Of a stretch of DNA of 13,290 nt, positions 5,226-13,018 are shown one piece after another. Source of the stretch: an uncultured Gammaproteobacteria bacterium (GTDB lineage Bacteria > Pseudomonadota > Gammaproteobacteria > SZUA-140); the NCBI GenBank assembly GCA_945788675.1, contig CALZMY010000119.1, positions 1 through 13,290 of the forward strand. Direction: 5' to 3'. The stretch's first letter is position 1. The number at the start of each line of letters is the position of its first letter. The notes under the pieces were generated by a model. The model saw nothing but the letters and a program-made list of their open reading frames with translations, did no database searches and was not told the origin of the DNA. The translations under genes and the position numbers were made by a program.

Positions 5226-7457
5226 ATGCAAACAGCCAGTGTCTTACAGGGCATCATACAGGTCGCCATCCCTTCACCACTCCCGCAAACCTTCGATTAT
5301 CTACTGCCAGGCGGCTGCTCAGTGGCACAAATTGTCCTCGGTGCACGTGTACGAGTTCCCTTTGGTCGCGGCCAGAAAGTCGGCATTGTGGTGGCACTCG
5401 CAAGTGACAGCCGTATCGACCCGTCTCGCCTGAAACCAGCCATCGAGCTACTCGACGACGATGCACTCCTGCCGCCGACGATTCAGTCCCTGGCGCAGTG
5501 GGCGAGCCGTTATTACCACTACCCCATTGGTGAAGTGCTCTCGGCCACGCTGCCGACGCGACTGCGCCAGGGAGAAGCGGCCCATATTTCAGAACTCAAT
5601 GGTGAAAAGGTATGGTCGCTGAATGACAGCGGTCAGGCAATTAGCCCGCAGACACTAAAGCGTGCACCGCGCCAGCTTGCGCTGCTACAGCTACTGCAAC
5701 AGTCTGAACAGGGACTCAATGCCAGCGAACTCGATGCGCAATTTGAAAACTGGCGCGGGGTGATGCGCAGCCTGCATGAAAAAGGCTGGATCGACACCGA
5801 TATTCAGGCACAGGCCACCCTGCCATCACCAGCGGCAGAAACCACCCCCGCCCCCGAACTCAACGCCGCACAAATATTCGCCTGCAATGCTATTCACAAC
5901 GCCCTCGGCAGTTTTCAGTCGCTACTGCTCGATGGCGTCACCGGCAGCGGCAAGACCGAGGTCTATTTCAGCGCCGTGGAACAGGTACTGCGTGCAGACA
6001 AACAGGCGCTGATCCTGGTGCCTGAGATCGGGCTGACACCACAACTGTTAAAACGCTTTCAGCAACGCTTTGCCGTCACGATTGCACTGCTGCACTCTGG
6101 CCTCGATGATAAGGCACGGATGAATAGCTGGTTGCAGGCAAAAGCAGGCGATGCGCCGATCGTCATCGGTACCCGATCAGCCGTCTTCACGCCGATGGCA
6201 CGGCTCGGCATCATCCTCATTGATGAAGAACACGACCTCTCCTTTAAGCAACAGGAAGGTTTTCGTTACCATGCACGCGACGTCGCTATTCGGCGCGCGC
6301 AGCAGGCAGGGGTTCCGATTGTGCTCGGCTCGGCAACGCCCTCACTGGAGAGCCTGCACAATGCGCGACAGGGGCGCTTTCAACATCTGACCCTGCCGGA
6401 GCGGGCCGGTAACGCGGCGCACCCAACAATACGCCTGCTCGATGTGCGCCAGCAAAAACTGACCGAAGGATTTTCGTCGATGATGTTGCAGGCGATCCAG
6501 CACCACCTCGACAAGGGACAGCAGGTGCTGCTGTTTCTCAACCGCCGTGGCTATGCGCCGACACTAATCTGTCACGACTGCGGCTGGCTCGCCAGCTGTC
6601 AGCGTTGCGATGCCCATATGATCCTGCACAAGTCGCGGCACCTGCTGCGCTGCCACCACTGTGACAGCCAGCGGCGCATCGACACGCAGTGCCCCGATTG
6701 CGGTAGTGTCGACCTGCGCCCACTGGGGCAGGGCACCGAGCGGGCCGCCGAGGCACTGGCCGAACTGTTCCCACACAATGAGATCATCCGCATCGATCGC
6801 GACAGCACGCGTCGCAAAGGGACACTACAGTCGCTACTCAAACAGGTGCAGAATGGCCACGGTCAGATCCTGCTCGGCACCCAGATGCTTGCCAAAGGAC
6901 ACCACCTGCCCAACGTCACGCTGGTCGGGATCCTCGACGCCGATCAGGGGCTGTTTGGTCTCGATTTCCGTGCCAGCGAGCGGATGGGACAGCTGATCAT
7001 CCAGGTGGCGGGACGCGCCGGGCGCGGCGACAACCGCGGCGAAGTGCTGATCCAGACCCACCATCCGGAGCATCCGCTACTCAACGGCATTATCAATCAT
7101 GACTATAGCCGCTTCGCTAACGATCTACTCATCGAGCGATCGCAGGCACGATTACCGCCGTTGCGCCATATCGCACTATTGCGCGCTGAAGCAAGCCGCC
7201 GCGATCAGCCCCATGAATTTCTTAGCGCCGCGCGCGACATGGGATTTCAGCTAGCCAATCCCGCTGAACTGCTGGGGCCAATCCCTGCGGCAATGGAAAA
7301 GCGTGCCGGACGCTACCGTGCACAACTGCTGATTCAGACCGACAAACGCGCACAGCTACACAATTTTCTCCGCCAGTGGTTGCCACAGCTGTCACAACTG
7401 CCACAGGCTAAAAAAGTTCGCTGGTCGATCGATGTCGATGCGATGGAGATTGGTTAG
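5226..7457 (+). CDS. priA: Primosomal protein N', replication restart helicase PriA
   Basis: Superfamily 2 3'-to-5' DNA helicase that recognises stalled forks and reloads the replisome outside the origin. From the ATG at 5226 the product is 743 residues (E. coli PriA 732). The N-terminal DNA-binding domain has the typical IQVAIPSPLPQTFDYLLPG. Walker A is GVTGSGKT (237-244) and the Walker B box DEEH (333-336). Eight cysteines (449, 452, 458, 461, 476, 479, 489, 492) form the two-zinc insertion, and motif VI is QVAGRAGRG (593-601). All key residues are present, so the gene looks intact. The frame is open to a TTG at 5172, with a GTG at 5202 and an ATG at 5208; 5226 was chosen because the protein then starts close to the conserved IQVAIP block, but no start has a strong ribosome site. 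The DnaA-box region lies directly upstream. Confidence 0.96.
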   Translation: MQTASVLQGIIQVAIPSPLPQTFDYLLPGGCSVAQIVLGARVRVPFGRGQKVGIVVALASDSRIDPSRLKPAIELLDDDALLPPTIQSLAQWASRYYHYPIGEVLSATLPTRLRQGEAAHISELNGEKVWSLNDSGQAISPQTLKRAPRQLALLQLLQQSEQGLNASELDAQFENWRGVMRSLHEKGWIDTDIQAQATLPSPAAETTPAPELNAAQIFACNAIHNALGSFQSLLLDGVTGSGKTEVYFSAVEQVLRADKQALILVPEIGLTPQLLKRFQQRFAVTIALLHSGLDDKARMNSWLQAKAGDAPIVIGTRSAVFTPMARLGIILIDEEHDLSFKQQEGFRYHARDVAIRRAQQAGVPIVLGSATPSLESLHNARQGRFQHLTLPERAGNAAHPTIRLLDVRQQKLTEGFSSMMLQAIQHHLDKGQQVLLFLNRRGYAPTLICHDCGWLASCQRCDAHMILHKSRHLLRCHHCDSQRRIDTQCPDCGSVDLRPLGQGTERAAEALAELFPHNEIIRIDRDSTRRKGTLQSLLKQVQNGHGQILLGTQMLAKGHHLPNVTLVGILDADQGLFGLDFRASERMGQLIIQVAGRAGRGDNRGEVLIQTHHPEHPLLNGIINHDYSRFANDLLIERSQARLPPLRHIALLRAEASRRDQPHEFLSAARDMGFQLANPAELLGPIPAAMEKRAGRYRAQLLIQTDKRAQLHNFLRQWLPQLSQLPQAKKVRWSIDVDAMEIG

Positions 7458-7844
7458 ACGGCGCGTTAGAGAACCTCTGATTAATTGCCAGGTGACCAAA
7501 GGAAATGTACCCAAGGATATTTCACCCTTGTGGCACGAGGAGTGAAGCGACGAAGTAACCTCCTAACTAGATGATTCTTATAGTACCAAGATTGCCGCCC
7601 TAAAGGATTTGGACTTCCAGTACCTAAAGGTATTCCCGGTGGTCTCCGTCACGCTTCGCTCGTACCGCAAGGGTGAAATACCCCTGGGTGTACTTTCTAC
7701 GGTCGCCTGACAGATGATGTAATTAATCAGTGGTTCCTTGGATTAAAATGGTGTAACGCTTGAATGTTGAGCCAGACTCCGGATAATAGGTCGCCAGCCG
7801 TTGTCAGCAACTATTCTAACACTCACCGACAGTTCAAAGCGTTA
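7458..7844. other. priA-argS spacer occupied by the inverted-repeat element
   Basis: Apart from the inverted-repeat element, this 387-bp spacer holds only 13 bp after priA and about 108 bp before argS (7737-7844). I see no good sigma-70 promoter in that last part. A hairpin of this size between the two genes could act as a terminator-like or processing structure, so argS may depend on a promoter I cannot see or on read-through. Confidence 0.5.
7471..7736. mobile_element. MITE-like long inverted-repeat element between priA and argS
   Basis: The 266-bp element has termini GAACCTCTGATTAATT (7471-7486) and, as reverse complement of 7721-7736, GAACCACTGATTAATT: 15 of 16 identical. The repeat continues inward for about 90 bp per arm with small gaps; 7518-7539 matches the reverse complement of 7659-7680 at 20 of 22 positions. 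The centre (about 7560-7640) is unpaired and no protein is encoded. The arm stretch AGTGAAGCGACGAAG (7541-7555) resembles palindromic repeats found in many copies in various bacterial genomes. No clear target-site duplication is visible. A non-autonomous transposable element is the best reading; the transcript would fold into a long hairpin. Confidence 0.7.
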
Positions 7845-9617
7845 ATGAAAACCCAATTACAAGCACTTATCACCCAGTCAGTCGCGGCGCTGCAACAGCG
7901 CGACGACCTGCCACAAGCACTCAATCTCGATATCCAGATTGAGCGCACCCGCGATAAAAGCCACGGTGACTTCGCCTGTAATATCGCGCTGATGCTGGCC
8001 AAACAGGCTAAATGCAAACCGCGTGATCTGGCGCAAAAGATCGTTGACGCACTACCTGCATCGGACCTGGTCAACAAGGTTGAGATCGCTGGCCCCGGCT
8101 TCATCAACTTTTTTATGGCCGAAGGGGCACAGCGTGCGGTGATCAAGCAGATACACGAGAGCGGTGAGGCGTTTGGTCATAGCACGATTGGCCAGGGGAA
8201 ACGGGTGCAGGTCGAGTTTGTCTCGGCCAACCCCACCGGCCCGCTGCATGTTGGCCATGGACGCGGCGCCGCCTATGGTGCCACCGTTGCAGACCTGCTG
8301 GCTGCCGCCGGCTTCAAGGTACATCGTGAATATTATGTCAACGATGCCGGACGGCAGATGAACATCCTCGCCGCCAGCACCTGGCTACGTTACCTCGAAG
8401 GGTGTGGCGAAGCGATCACCTTTCCGAGCAACGGCTACAAAGGGCAATATATCTACGACATCGCCGCCGAGCTACAGCAGACCCATGGCGACGCACTGAA
8501 ACATTCAGCCAACATGGTGATGAGCGATCTGCCCCCAGATGAAGTGGCCGAACAGGCCGATGGCAGCGGTGACAAAGAGCTGCACATCGATGCACTGGTC
8601 GAACGCTGCAAGACGCTGCTGGGTGATGAAGGTTATAAAGTTGTCTTCGATGCGGCACTCAACAGCATCCTTGCAGATATCCGCGAAGACCTGCTGGAGT
8701 TCGGTGTTATCTACGATGAGTGGTTTTCAGAAAACTCGCTGGTCGCCTCCGGCGCCATCGATCGTGCCGTGGGACGTCTTAAAGTAAGCGGCCATCTTTA
8801 TGAAGAGAAGGGCGCATGGTGGTTTCGCTCCAGCGACTTTGGTGATGAAAAAGATCGTGTCGTCATTCGTGAAAATGGTCAGGCGACCTACTTCGCGTCA
8901 GACATCGCCTACCACATGGACAAGCTGGAACGCGGCTTCGATCGCGTTATCGATGTGTGGGGGGCCGATCACCACGGCTATGTGCCACGCGTTAAAGCGG
9001 CACTAGAAGCGCTCGGTGATGACGTCGATAAACTCGATGTGCTGCTGGTGCAGTTTGCGATCCTCTATCGCGGTGGTGAAAAGGCACAGATGTCGACCCG
9101 TAGCGGCGAATTTGTCACGCTGCGTCAACTGCGAGAAGAGGTGGGTAATGACGCTGCACGCTTCTTCTATGTGATGCGCAAGTGTGAACAACACATGGAC
9201 TTTGATCTCGACCTTGCCAAATCGCAGTCGAATGACAACCCGGTCTATTACATTCAATACGCCCATGCGCGCGTCTGTAGCGTGATGCGTCAACTGGAAG
9301 AGCAAGGGCTTTCATACCAGGCGCCCGATTCAGAAAGTCTTGCGCTGCTCGACAATGAACATGAACAGACGCTGATCACCACCCTGTCGCGCTATCCCGA
9401 GGTGGTCGAAGCCGCAGCGCTTGCCCACGAGCCACACCAGGTCGCCTATTACCTGCGTGATCTCGCCAACGACTTCCACACCTATTACAACGCTCATCAG
9501 TTTATTGTTGATGACGGCGCAGTTCGCAACGCACGACTCGCGCTGATCAGCGCAGTACGTCAGGTGGTCAGCAATGGCCTTGGCCTGCTGGGTGTCAGCT
9601 CACCTGAAAAGATGTAA
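7845..9617 (+). CDS. argS: Arginyl-tRNA synthetase
   Basis: Class I aminoacyl-tRNA synthetase that charges tRNA-Arg; cytoplasmic. From the ATG at 7845 the product is 590 residues (E. coli 577). The N-terminal Add-1 domain includes RTRDKSHGDFACNIALML. The HIGH motif is HVGH (135-138) within ANPTGPLHVGH, and the KMSK-equivalent loop KAQMSTRSGEF has MSTR at 416-419, the usual ArgRS variant. The C-terminal anticodon-binding domain contains NPVYYIQYAHAR and LRDLANDFHTYYNAH. An upstream in-frame ATG at 7764 would add 27 residues unlike other ArgS N-termini, so 7845 is preferred, although its ribosome site is weak (AAAG). The next gene starts 2 bp after the stop. Confidence 0.96.
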   Translation: MKTQLQALITQSVAALQQRDDLPQALNLDIQIERTRDKSHGDFACNIALMLAKQAKCKPRDLAQKIVDALPASDLVNKVEIAGPGFINFFMAEGAQRAVIKQIHESGEAFGHSTIGQGKRVQVEFVSANPTGPLHVGHGRGAAYGATVADLLAAAGFKVHREYYVNDAGRQMNILAASTWLRYLEGCGEAITFPSNGYKGQYIYDIAAELQQTHGDALKHSANMVMSDLPPDEVAEQADGSGDKELHIDALVERCKTLLGDEGYKVVFDAALNSILADIREDLLEFGVIYDEWFSENSLVASGAIDRAVGRLKVSGHLYEEKGAWWFRSSDFGDEKDRVVIRENGQATYFASDIAYHMDKLERGFDRVIDVWGADHHGYVPRVKAALEALGDDVDKLDVLLVQFAILYRGGEKAQMSTRSGEFVTLRQLREEVGNDAARFFYVMRKCEQHMDFDLDLAKSQSNDNPVYYIQYAHARVCSVMRQLEEQGLSYQAPDSESLALLDNEHEQTLITTLSRYPEVVEAAALAHEPHQVAYYLRDLANDFHTYYNAHQFIVDDGAVRNARLALISAVRQVVSNGLGLLGVSSPEKM

Positions 9618-9619
9618 CC

Positions 9620-10198
9620 GTGACAAAAGACTACAAGCGACCCAGAAAAAAAGCCCAACAGAAAAAGCGTTCCAGCATCGGCTGGGGCTCTTTGATGATC
9701 GGCATGTTGATCGGTCTGGTGATTGGGCTCGGGGCCTACCTCTACACCCAGTTCAACAATCCAGCCACTGAGGTTGCGAAGACAGCGCCTGCTACGCCCG
9801 ATGCTAAATCGCCAGCCACGACTAATAAGCCTTCAAGCAAGGAAACAGCCCCTGAAAAATCCCGCTTCGATTTTTACACCCTGCTTCCCGAGATGGAGAT
9901 ATTCATCCCGGAACAGGATAAAGAGGCAGCGCTCAGAATTCCAAAACTCAAGCGACCCGGCACCTACGTACTACAGGTAGGCTCTTTCAAACATTTTGCC
10001 GATGCCGACGCCTTTAAGGCACAATTGGCGCTGCAAGGATTCGAGTCGAAAATCCAGACGGTTACTATCGACAGTGACACCACCTGGCACCGGGTACGCA
10101 TCGGCCCCATTACCGAAATGCCGACACTCAACCAGACCCGCGCACGCCTCAGAAAAAATGATATCGAATTTATGCTGCTGAAGATCAAAGCCAAATAA
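9620..10198 (+). CDS. SPOR domain-containing cell-envelope protein (FtsN-like)
   Basis: 192 residues from a GTG 2 bp after argS, so probably translationally coupled. The layout is FtsN-like: a short basic cytoplasmic tail (KRPRKKAQQKKR, 6-17), one membrane helix (about 23-43), a Pro/Ala/Thr-rich periplasmic linker (47-80), the segment FDFYTLLPEMEIFIPE (83-98), and a C-terminal SPOR domain (about 113-190: TYVLQVGSFKHFADADAF to IEFMLLKIK). SPOR domains bind septal peptidoglycan lacking stem peptides, which suggests a role at the division site. The order priA-argS-SPOR protein is conserved in Pseudomonas and relatives, where hslVU usually follows; it does not follow here. Whether this is the true FtsN or another SPOR protein cannot be decided from the sequence. 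Confidence 0.88.
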   Translation: MTKDYKRPRKKAQQKKRSSIGWGSLMIGMLIGLVIGLGAYLYTQFNNPATEVAKTAPATPDAKSPATTNKPSSKETAPEKSRFDFYTLLPEMEIFIPEQDKEAALRIPKLKRPGTYVLQVGSFKHFADADAFKAQLALQGFESKIQTVTIDSDTTWHRVRIGPITEMPTLNQTRARLRKNDIEFMLLKIKAK

Positions 10199-10215
10199 CA
10201 GAAAAGGGAGACAAA

Positions 10216-10680
10216 ATGGAGATCCTGTTTTACATTGGCGCGGGGTTGATCGTCCTGGCGGTCGTAATAAAACTAGTGACGATGAGAAACCGTCACCGCG
10301 CAGCCAGCAATGTAGTCTTCGCCAAATACACCTTCAATAAACTTAACGTCGCGCAACAAAATAGCATTCATGACAAGGCCATTGAAATGGTCCTCGCCTC
10401 CGATACAAAGCTGCGTGGCTTTGCCAATGAGGTCGAACGTTTTGGCTGGTACGCAGTGGCGATGAACGCGCTTGGCATCCCTTCTGCTGTACCGGATAAC
10501 CCCTGCTGGTATAAAGTCAAAAAACCTTACAGCGCTGTCATCCCCGGTGACTCAATGATCTATAACGTTACTGGGGCCTTACAACAACAGTACGACATCA
10601 AGGTTAAGGTCAGCACAGAGAAAGGCTATCCAGATAAGGCAACTGCTACATCCAAAGAGAAGAAGCGTAAAAAGAAATAA
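10216..10680 (+). CDS. Hypothetical membrane-anchored protein, 154 residues
   Basis: I do not recognise this protein. A strong ribosome site AAGGGAG (10204-10210) precedes the ATG by 5 bp, and the gene starts 17 bp after the SPOR gene, so it is probably co-transcribed. One N-terminal hydrophobic segment (about residues 4-22, FYIGAGLIVLAVVIKLV) is followed by basic residues (RNRHR), which suggests a short outside N-terminus and a cytoplasmic body. The body (31-130) looks globular and mixed alpha/beta: helical 45-75 (AQQNSIHDKAIEMVLASD), then FGWYAVAMNALGIPSAVPDNPCWYKVKKPY. The C-terminus is a Lys-rich tail (KEKKRKKK). Coding is supported by the ribosome site and by codon use similar to its neighbours. 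Confidence 0.75.
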   Translation: MEILFYIGAGLIVLAVVIKLVTMRNRHRAASNVVFAKYTFNKLNVAQQNSIHDKAIEMVLASDTKLRGFANEVERFGWYAVAMNALGIPSAVPDNPCWYKVKKPYSAVIPGDSMIYNVTGALQQQYDIKVKVSTEKGYPDKATATSKEKKRKKK

Positions 10681-10735
10681 TGTGCCTGTAGATAATAAAG
10701 GTGACGACCAATGGGCCGACCGCCACCCTATGCGA

Positions 10736-11497
10736 TTAAGCCAGATACAGTTGATGCACCGCGGCCAAATCAAGGCAGATCAGTTCGACATCTCCCTGTA
10801 ACACCTGACACGGTGCATCCGGCTCACCCATCTGATCCAGCACCACCACCGCACCACTGAAGTCATCGTCACGGGTATAACCGTTAACGGTGATGATGGT
10901 TTTGAGCCCCGCACCCTGTGATGAGAGGATACCGTTGCGTGAATCTTCAAAGGCGATGCACTGCTGCGCCTGTAACCCCATCTTCTCCATCGCATAGGTA
11001 TAGATATCCGGCGCCGGTTTTTTCGCAGGCACCACATCACCCGCGGCGATCACTTCAAACCATTGCATCGCCTCGCTACCGAGCGTGTTGCTGATCAGTG
11101 CCTCGACATTGGCCGGAGTGGTCGTAGTCGCAATCGCCAATCGCATATTGGCTCCGCGCGCCTCTTTGAGCAAACGTGCAACACCCGGCCGTAACGGTAA
11201 CTCACCACGCTGCATCATTTCGACAAAATGGCGTGTCTTGGCGGCGTGCAGGCCCGCAACAAACTCATCATACTGAGCAGGTTTTTCAAAAGTAGTATTG
11301 AATTTTTCCAGATAGAAACGGATACGTTCTTTACCGCCTGTGACACTTAATAGCTCACCGTAGAGCGCCTCACTCCACTCCCAGCCCAGCCCTGCCTCCG
11401 CAAAAGCAGCATTAAATGCCACACGATGACCATCTCGCTCGGTGTCTGCAAGGGTGCCGTCCACATCAAAAATCAGCGCCTGTAACCTGTTCGCCAT
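10736..11497 (-). CDS. cbbY: HAD-superfamily phosphatase, CbbY-like
   Basis: Cytoplasmic HAD subfamily IA phosphatase of 253 residues. Motif I is FDVDGTLADTE (10-20) with nucleophile Asp11 and acid/base Asp13; motif II lies in AIATTTTPAN (121-130); motif III is Lys160 in KKPAPDIY; motif IV is FEDSRNG (183-189) with Glu184 and Asp185. The helical C1 cap lies between (about 20-95), with the GGKERIRFYL block typical of CbbY. In photosynthetic bacteria and plants CbbY removes xylulose-1,5-bisphosphate, a RuBisCO inhibitor. That role is plausible here but rests on similarity; another sugar-phosphate phosphatase cannot be excluded. The ATG at 11497 (TGAGG 6 bp upstream) is preferred over an in-frame TTG at 11515. 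It is convergent with the hypothetical gene on the other strand, 55 bp away. Confidence 0.8.
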   Translation of the reverse strand: MANRLQALIFDVDGTLADTERDGHRVAFNAAFAEAGLGWEWSEALYGELLSVTGGKERIRFYLEKFNTTFEKPAQYDEFVAGLHAAKTRHFVEMMQRGELPLRPGVARLLKEARGANMRLAIATTTTPANVEALISNTLGSEAMQWFEVIAAGDVVPAKKPAPDIYTYAMEKMGLQAQQCIAFEDSRNGILSSQGAGLKTIITVNGYTRDDDFSGAVVVLDQMGEPDAPCQVLQGDVELICLDLAAVHQLYLA

Positions 11498-11739
11498 ATA
11501 TGCCTCATCAATCAATTATTCGAAGACGAGATTTTCTCATAGTTTCGTGCATTGTCTACCCACCTCAACAGTCCACCTCTATCAGGTCTCTTTGATGGCT
11601 AGTCAAACAAAAATAGAAAATTAAACACCCAGCGATGATTCAATTAATGCCTATGGTGGACGACTCTCAATCTATTGCTGTCGTTTACCCAGCCATGATC
11701 AAATGCTGGTTAATATCGATATATGCAATGACCAGGTAA
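11498..11739. other. Intergenic region between the CbbY-like gene and the diguanylate cyclase gene
   Basis: 242 bp without a convincing gene. Read on the minus strand, TTGACT followed after 17 bp by GATAGA (around 11575-11603) could be a weak promoter for the CbbY-like gene. An imperfect direct repeat, ACCCAGCGATGATT (11627-11640) and ACCCAGCCATGATC (11687-11700), is spaced exactly 60 bp. The second copy also forms a small hairpin, CCAGC (11689-11693) with GCTGG (11705-11709). There is no T-run to make it a clear terminator for the cyclase gene. Confidence 0.4.
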
Positions 11740-12798
11740 TCAGATCTCGGATGTTACCTTGTTTCTGCCCTGGGTTTTGGCGGCATACAGGGCCTTGTCA
11801 GCACGATCGATGAGGCTCGTTATGTCATCACCCTTTTTCATCGCAGTAACACCTATTGAAATCGTCACTTTAGACAGTGCCTCACCGGTATCCATTTTCT
11901 TGATGCGCATCCTCTCTACACTACTACGAATAATTTCTCCAACTTTCTCCCCATTAATCACGCTCGTATCTGGCAACAAAACAGCGAACTCTTCGCCACC
12001 AAATCGAGATACCACATCCTTACCTTTCACATTAGCCGAAAGAAGAGATGCGACGGAAATAATGACTTTGTCTCCCACAAGGTGCCCATAGGTATCATTC
12101 ACCCGCTTAAAGTGATCGATATCCACCATTAGCAAACACAGATCAGTCAGCTCTTCACTACCCATCTGGCTCATCAACGCTTTCATGGCCCGTTCAAAGG
12201 CACGGCGGTTTCTCAAACCGGTGAGAGGATCCGTTGTGGCTTCCTTTTGTGTGCGTGCCAATTCAATTTTCAACGCCTCAACTTCACCTTGAGTATCTTC
12301 TAGCATTTGTTTCATCACCTGACCATTCCTGGCAGATTCCCGGGTCTCCTGAACTACCTCCGAGAGAATATTTCGCACATTTTCTGTTGAGGATAAGTCG
12401 GCAAGCTGATCAGAGTGTACCTGCAATACTTGAGCTGAATGGTTAGCCCTGGACTGTGCCTGCCCGACCCTGGCTAGCGTTTCCTCGACAATACTGCTCA
12501 TATCAGCACGCACTTTCTCGATATTGCGCTGGTCTTCATCCCAAACATATCGCCGGTAAAGCGCATCGGCTGTTTCAGCGGTAAGACCACTGGGGCTGGA
12601 AAACGCCTGTTCCAGCTTGTGAGTCAATTCGTCGTTACGTTTTGATGCATATTCATAACACAAAGAATAATTTACCGGATTTGGTGAAAGTTGGTATTTA
12701 CCCAGTATCGTCAATGTCAGGCGCAGTAATTCCTTCGCTTTCTCCGTTGACTCATTGTAAATGCGTGACGACTCCATATCATTCCGTGTTGCTTTCAT
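11740..12798 (-). CDS. Diguanylate cyclase with GGEEF active site
   Basis: 352 residues, predicted cytoplasmic: no signal peptide or membrane helix. The C-terminal GGDEF domain (about 186-350) starts with DPLTGLRNRRAF (190-201), has the metal-binding VDIDHFK (225-231), and the active-site loop RFGGEEF (265-271). The last part has the usual SIGVT and RADKALYAAKTQGRN blocks. It should convert two GTP to cyclic di-GMP. The inhibitory I-site, normally RxxD five residues before the loop, reads KGKD (258-261), so product inhibition may be weak. The N-terminal 185 residues include SPNPVNYSLCYEY (38-50), seen in other diguanylate cyclases, then a long helical, probably coiled-coil region (about 90-185) that could drive dimerisation. 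The alternative start Met8 (12777) has a better-placed GGA. Confidence 0.92.
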   Translation of the reverse strand: MKATRNDMESSRIYNESTEKAKELLRLTLTILGKYQLSPNPVNYSLCYEYASKRNDELTHKLEQAFSSPSGLTAETADALYRRYVWDEDQRNIEKVRADMSSIVEETLARVGQAQSRANHSAQVLQVHSDQLADLSSTENVRNILSEVVQETRESARNGQVMKQMLEDTQGEVEALKIELARTQKEATTDPLTGLRNRRAFERAMKALMSQMGSEELTDLCLLMVDIDHFKRVNDTYGHLVGDKVIISVASLLSANVKGKDVVSRFGGEEFAVLLPDTSVINGEKVGEIIRSSVERMRIKKMDTGEALSKVTISIGVTAMKKGDDITSLIDRADKALYAAKTQGRNKVTSEI

Positions 12799-13018
12799 TA
12801 ATCTTACATTGATTTAAAAGTACTTTTAAGGATAGTCATTTCGGCAACCACATCTCTGGGCATTTTCGCCAGAACCATAAGCTTATATCGTCGTACACCA
12901 GCCTTTATTTAGGCAAAATTCTAAAAGCTCAAAATCAAGATCAGAGTAAAAAAACACACACTTTCTACGTCATCATTGTCTGAAACAGGTAACATATTTT
13001 TTTGCGCACCACCCTTTA
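12799..13018. other. Intergenic region between the metalloprotease-like gene and the cyclase gene
   Basis: 220 bp, AT-rich. Besides the palindrome it contains short A and T runs (for example seven A at 12948-12954 and seven T near 12998-13004). Neither run is preceded by a clear stem, so I cannot name a terminator for the upstream gene. A weak minus-strand promoter, TTGAGC with a 17-bp spacer and AATAAA (around 12905-12935), is possible. Confidence 0.35.
12814..12829. repeat. Perfect 16-bp palindrome upstream of the diguanylate cyclase gene
   Basis: TTAAAAGTACTTTTAA reads the same on both strands. It lies 15 bp upstream of the annotated start codon of the cyclase gene, in its leader, where a dimeric regulator could bind. 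There is no loop and no adjacent T-run, so it is not a convincing terminator. Confidence 0.5.

Noticed and set aside
7531..7547. Sigma-54-like TGGCACG inside the inverted-repeat element
   Set aside because: The -12 GC dinucleotide is absent (GA at the required spacing), so the match covers only half of the promoter.
7764..7844. Upstream ATG for argS adding 27 residues
   Set aside because: The extension does not resemble ArgS N-termini; the ATG at 7845 gives MKTQLQALITQ, which fits homologues.
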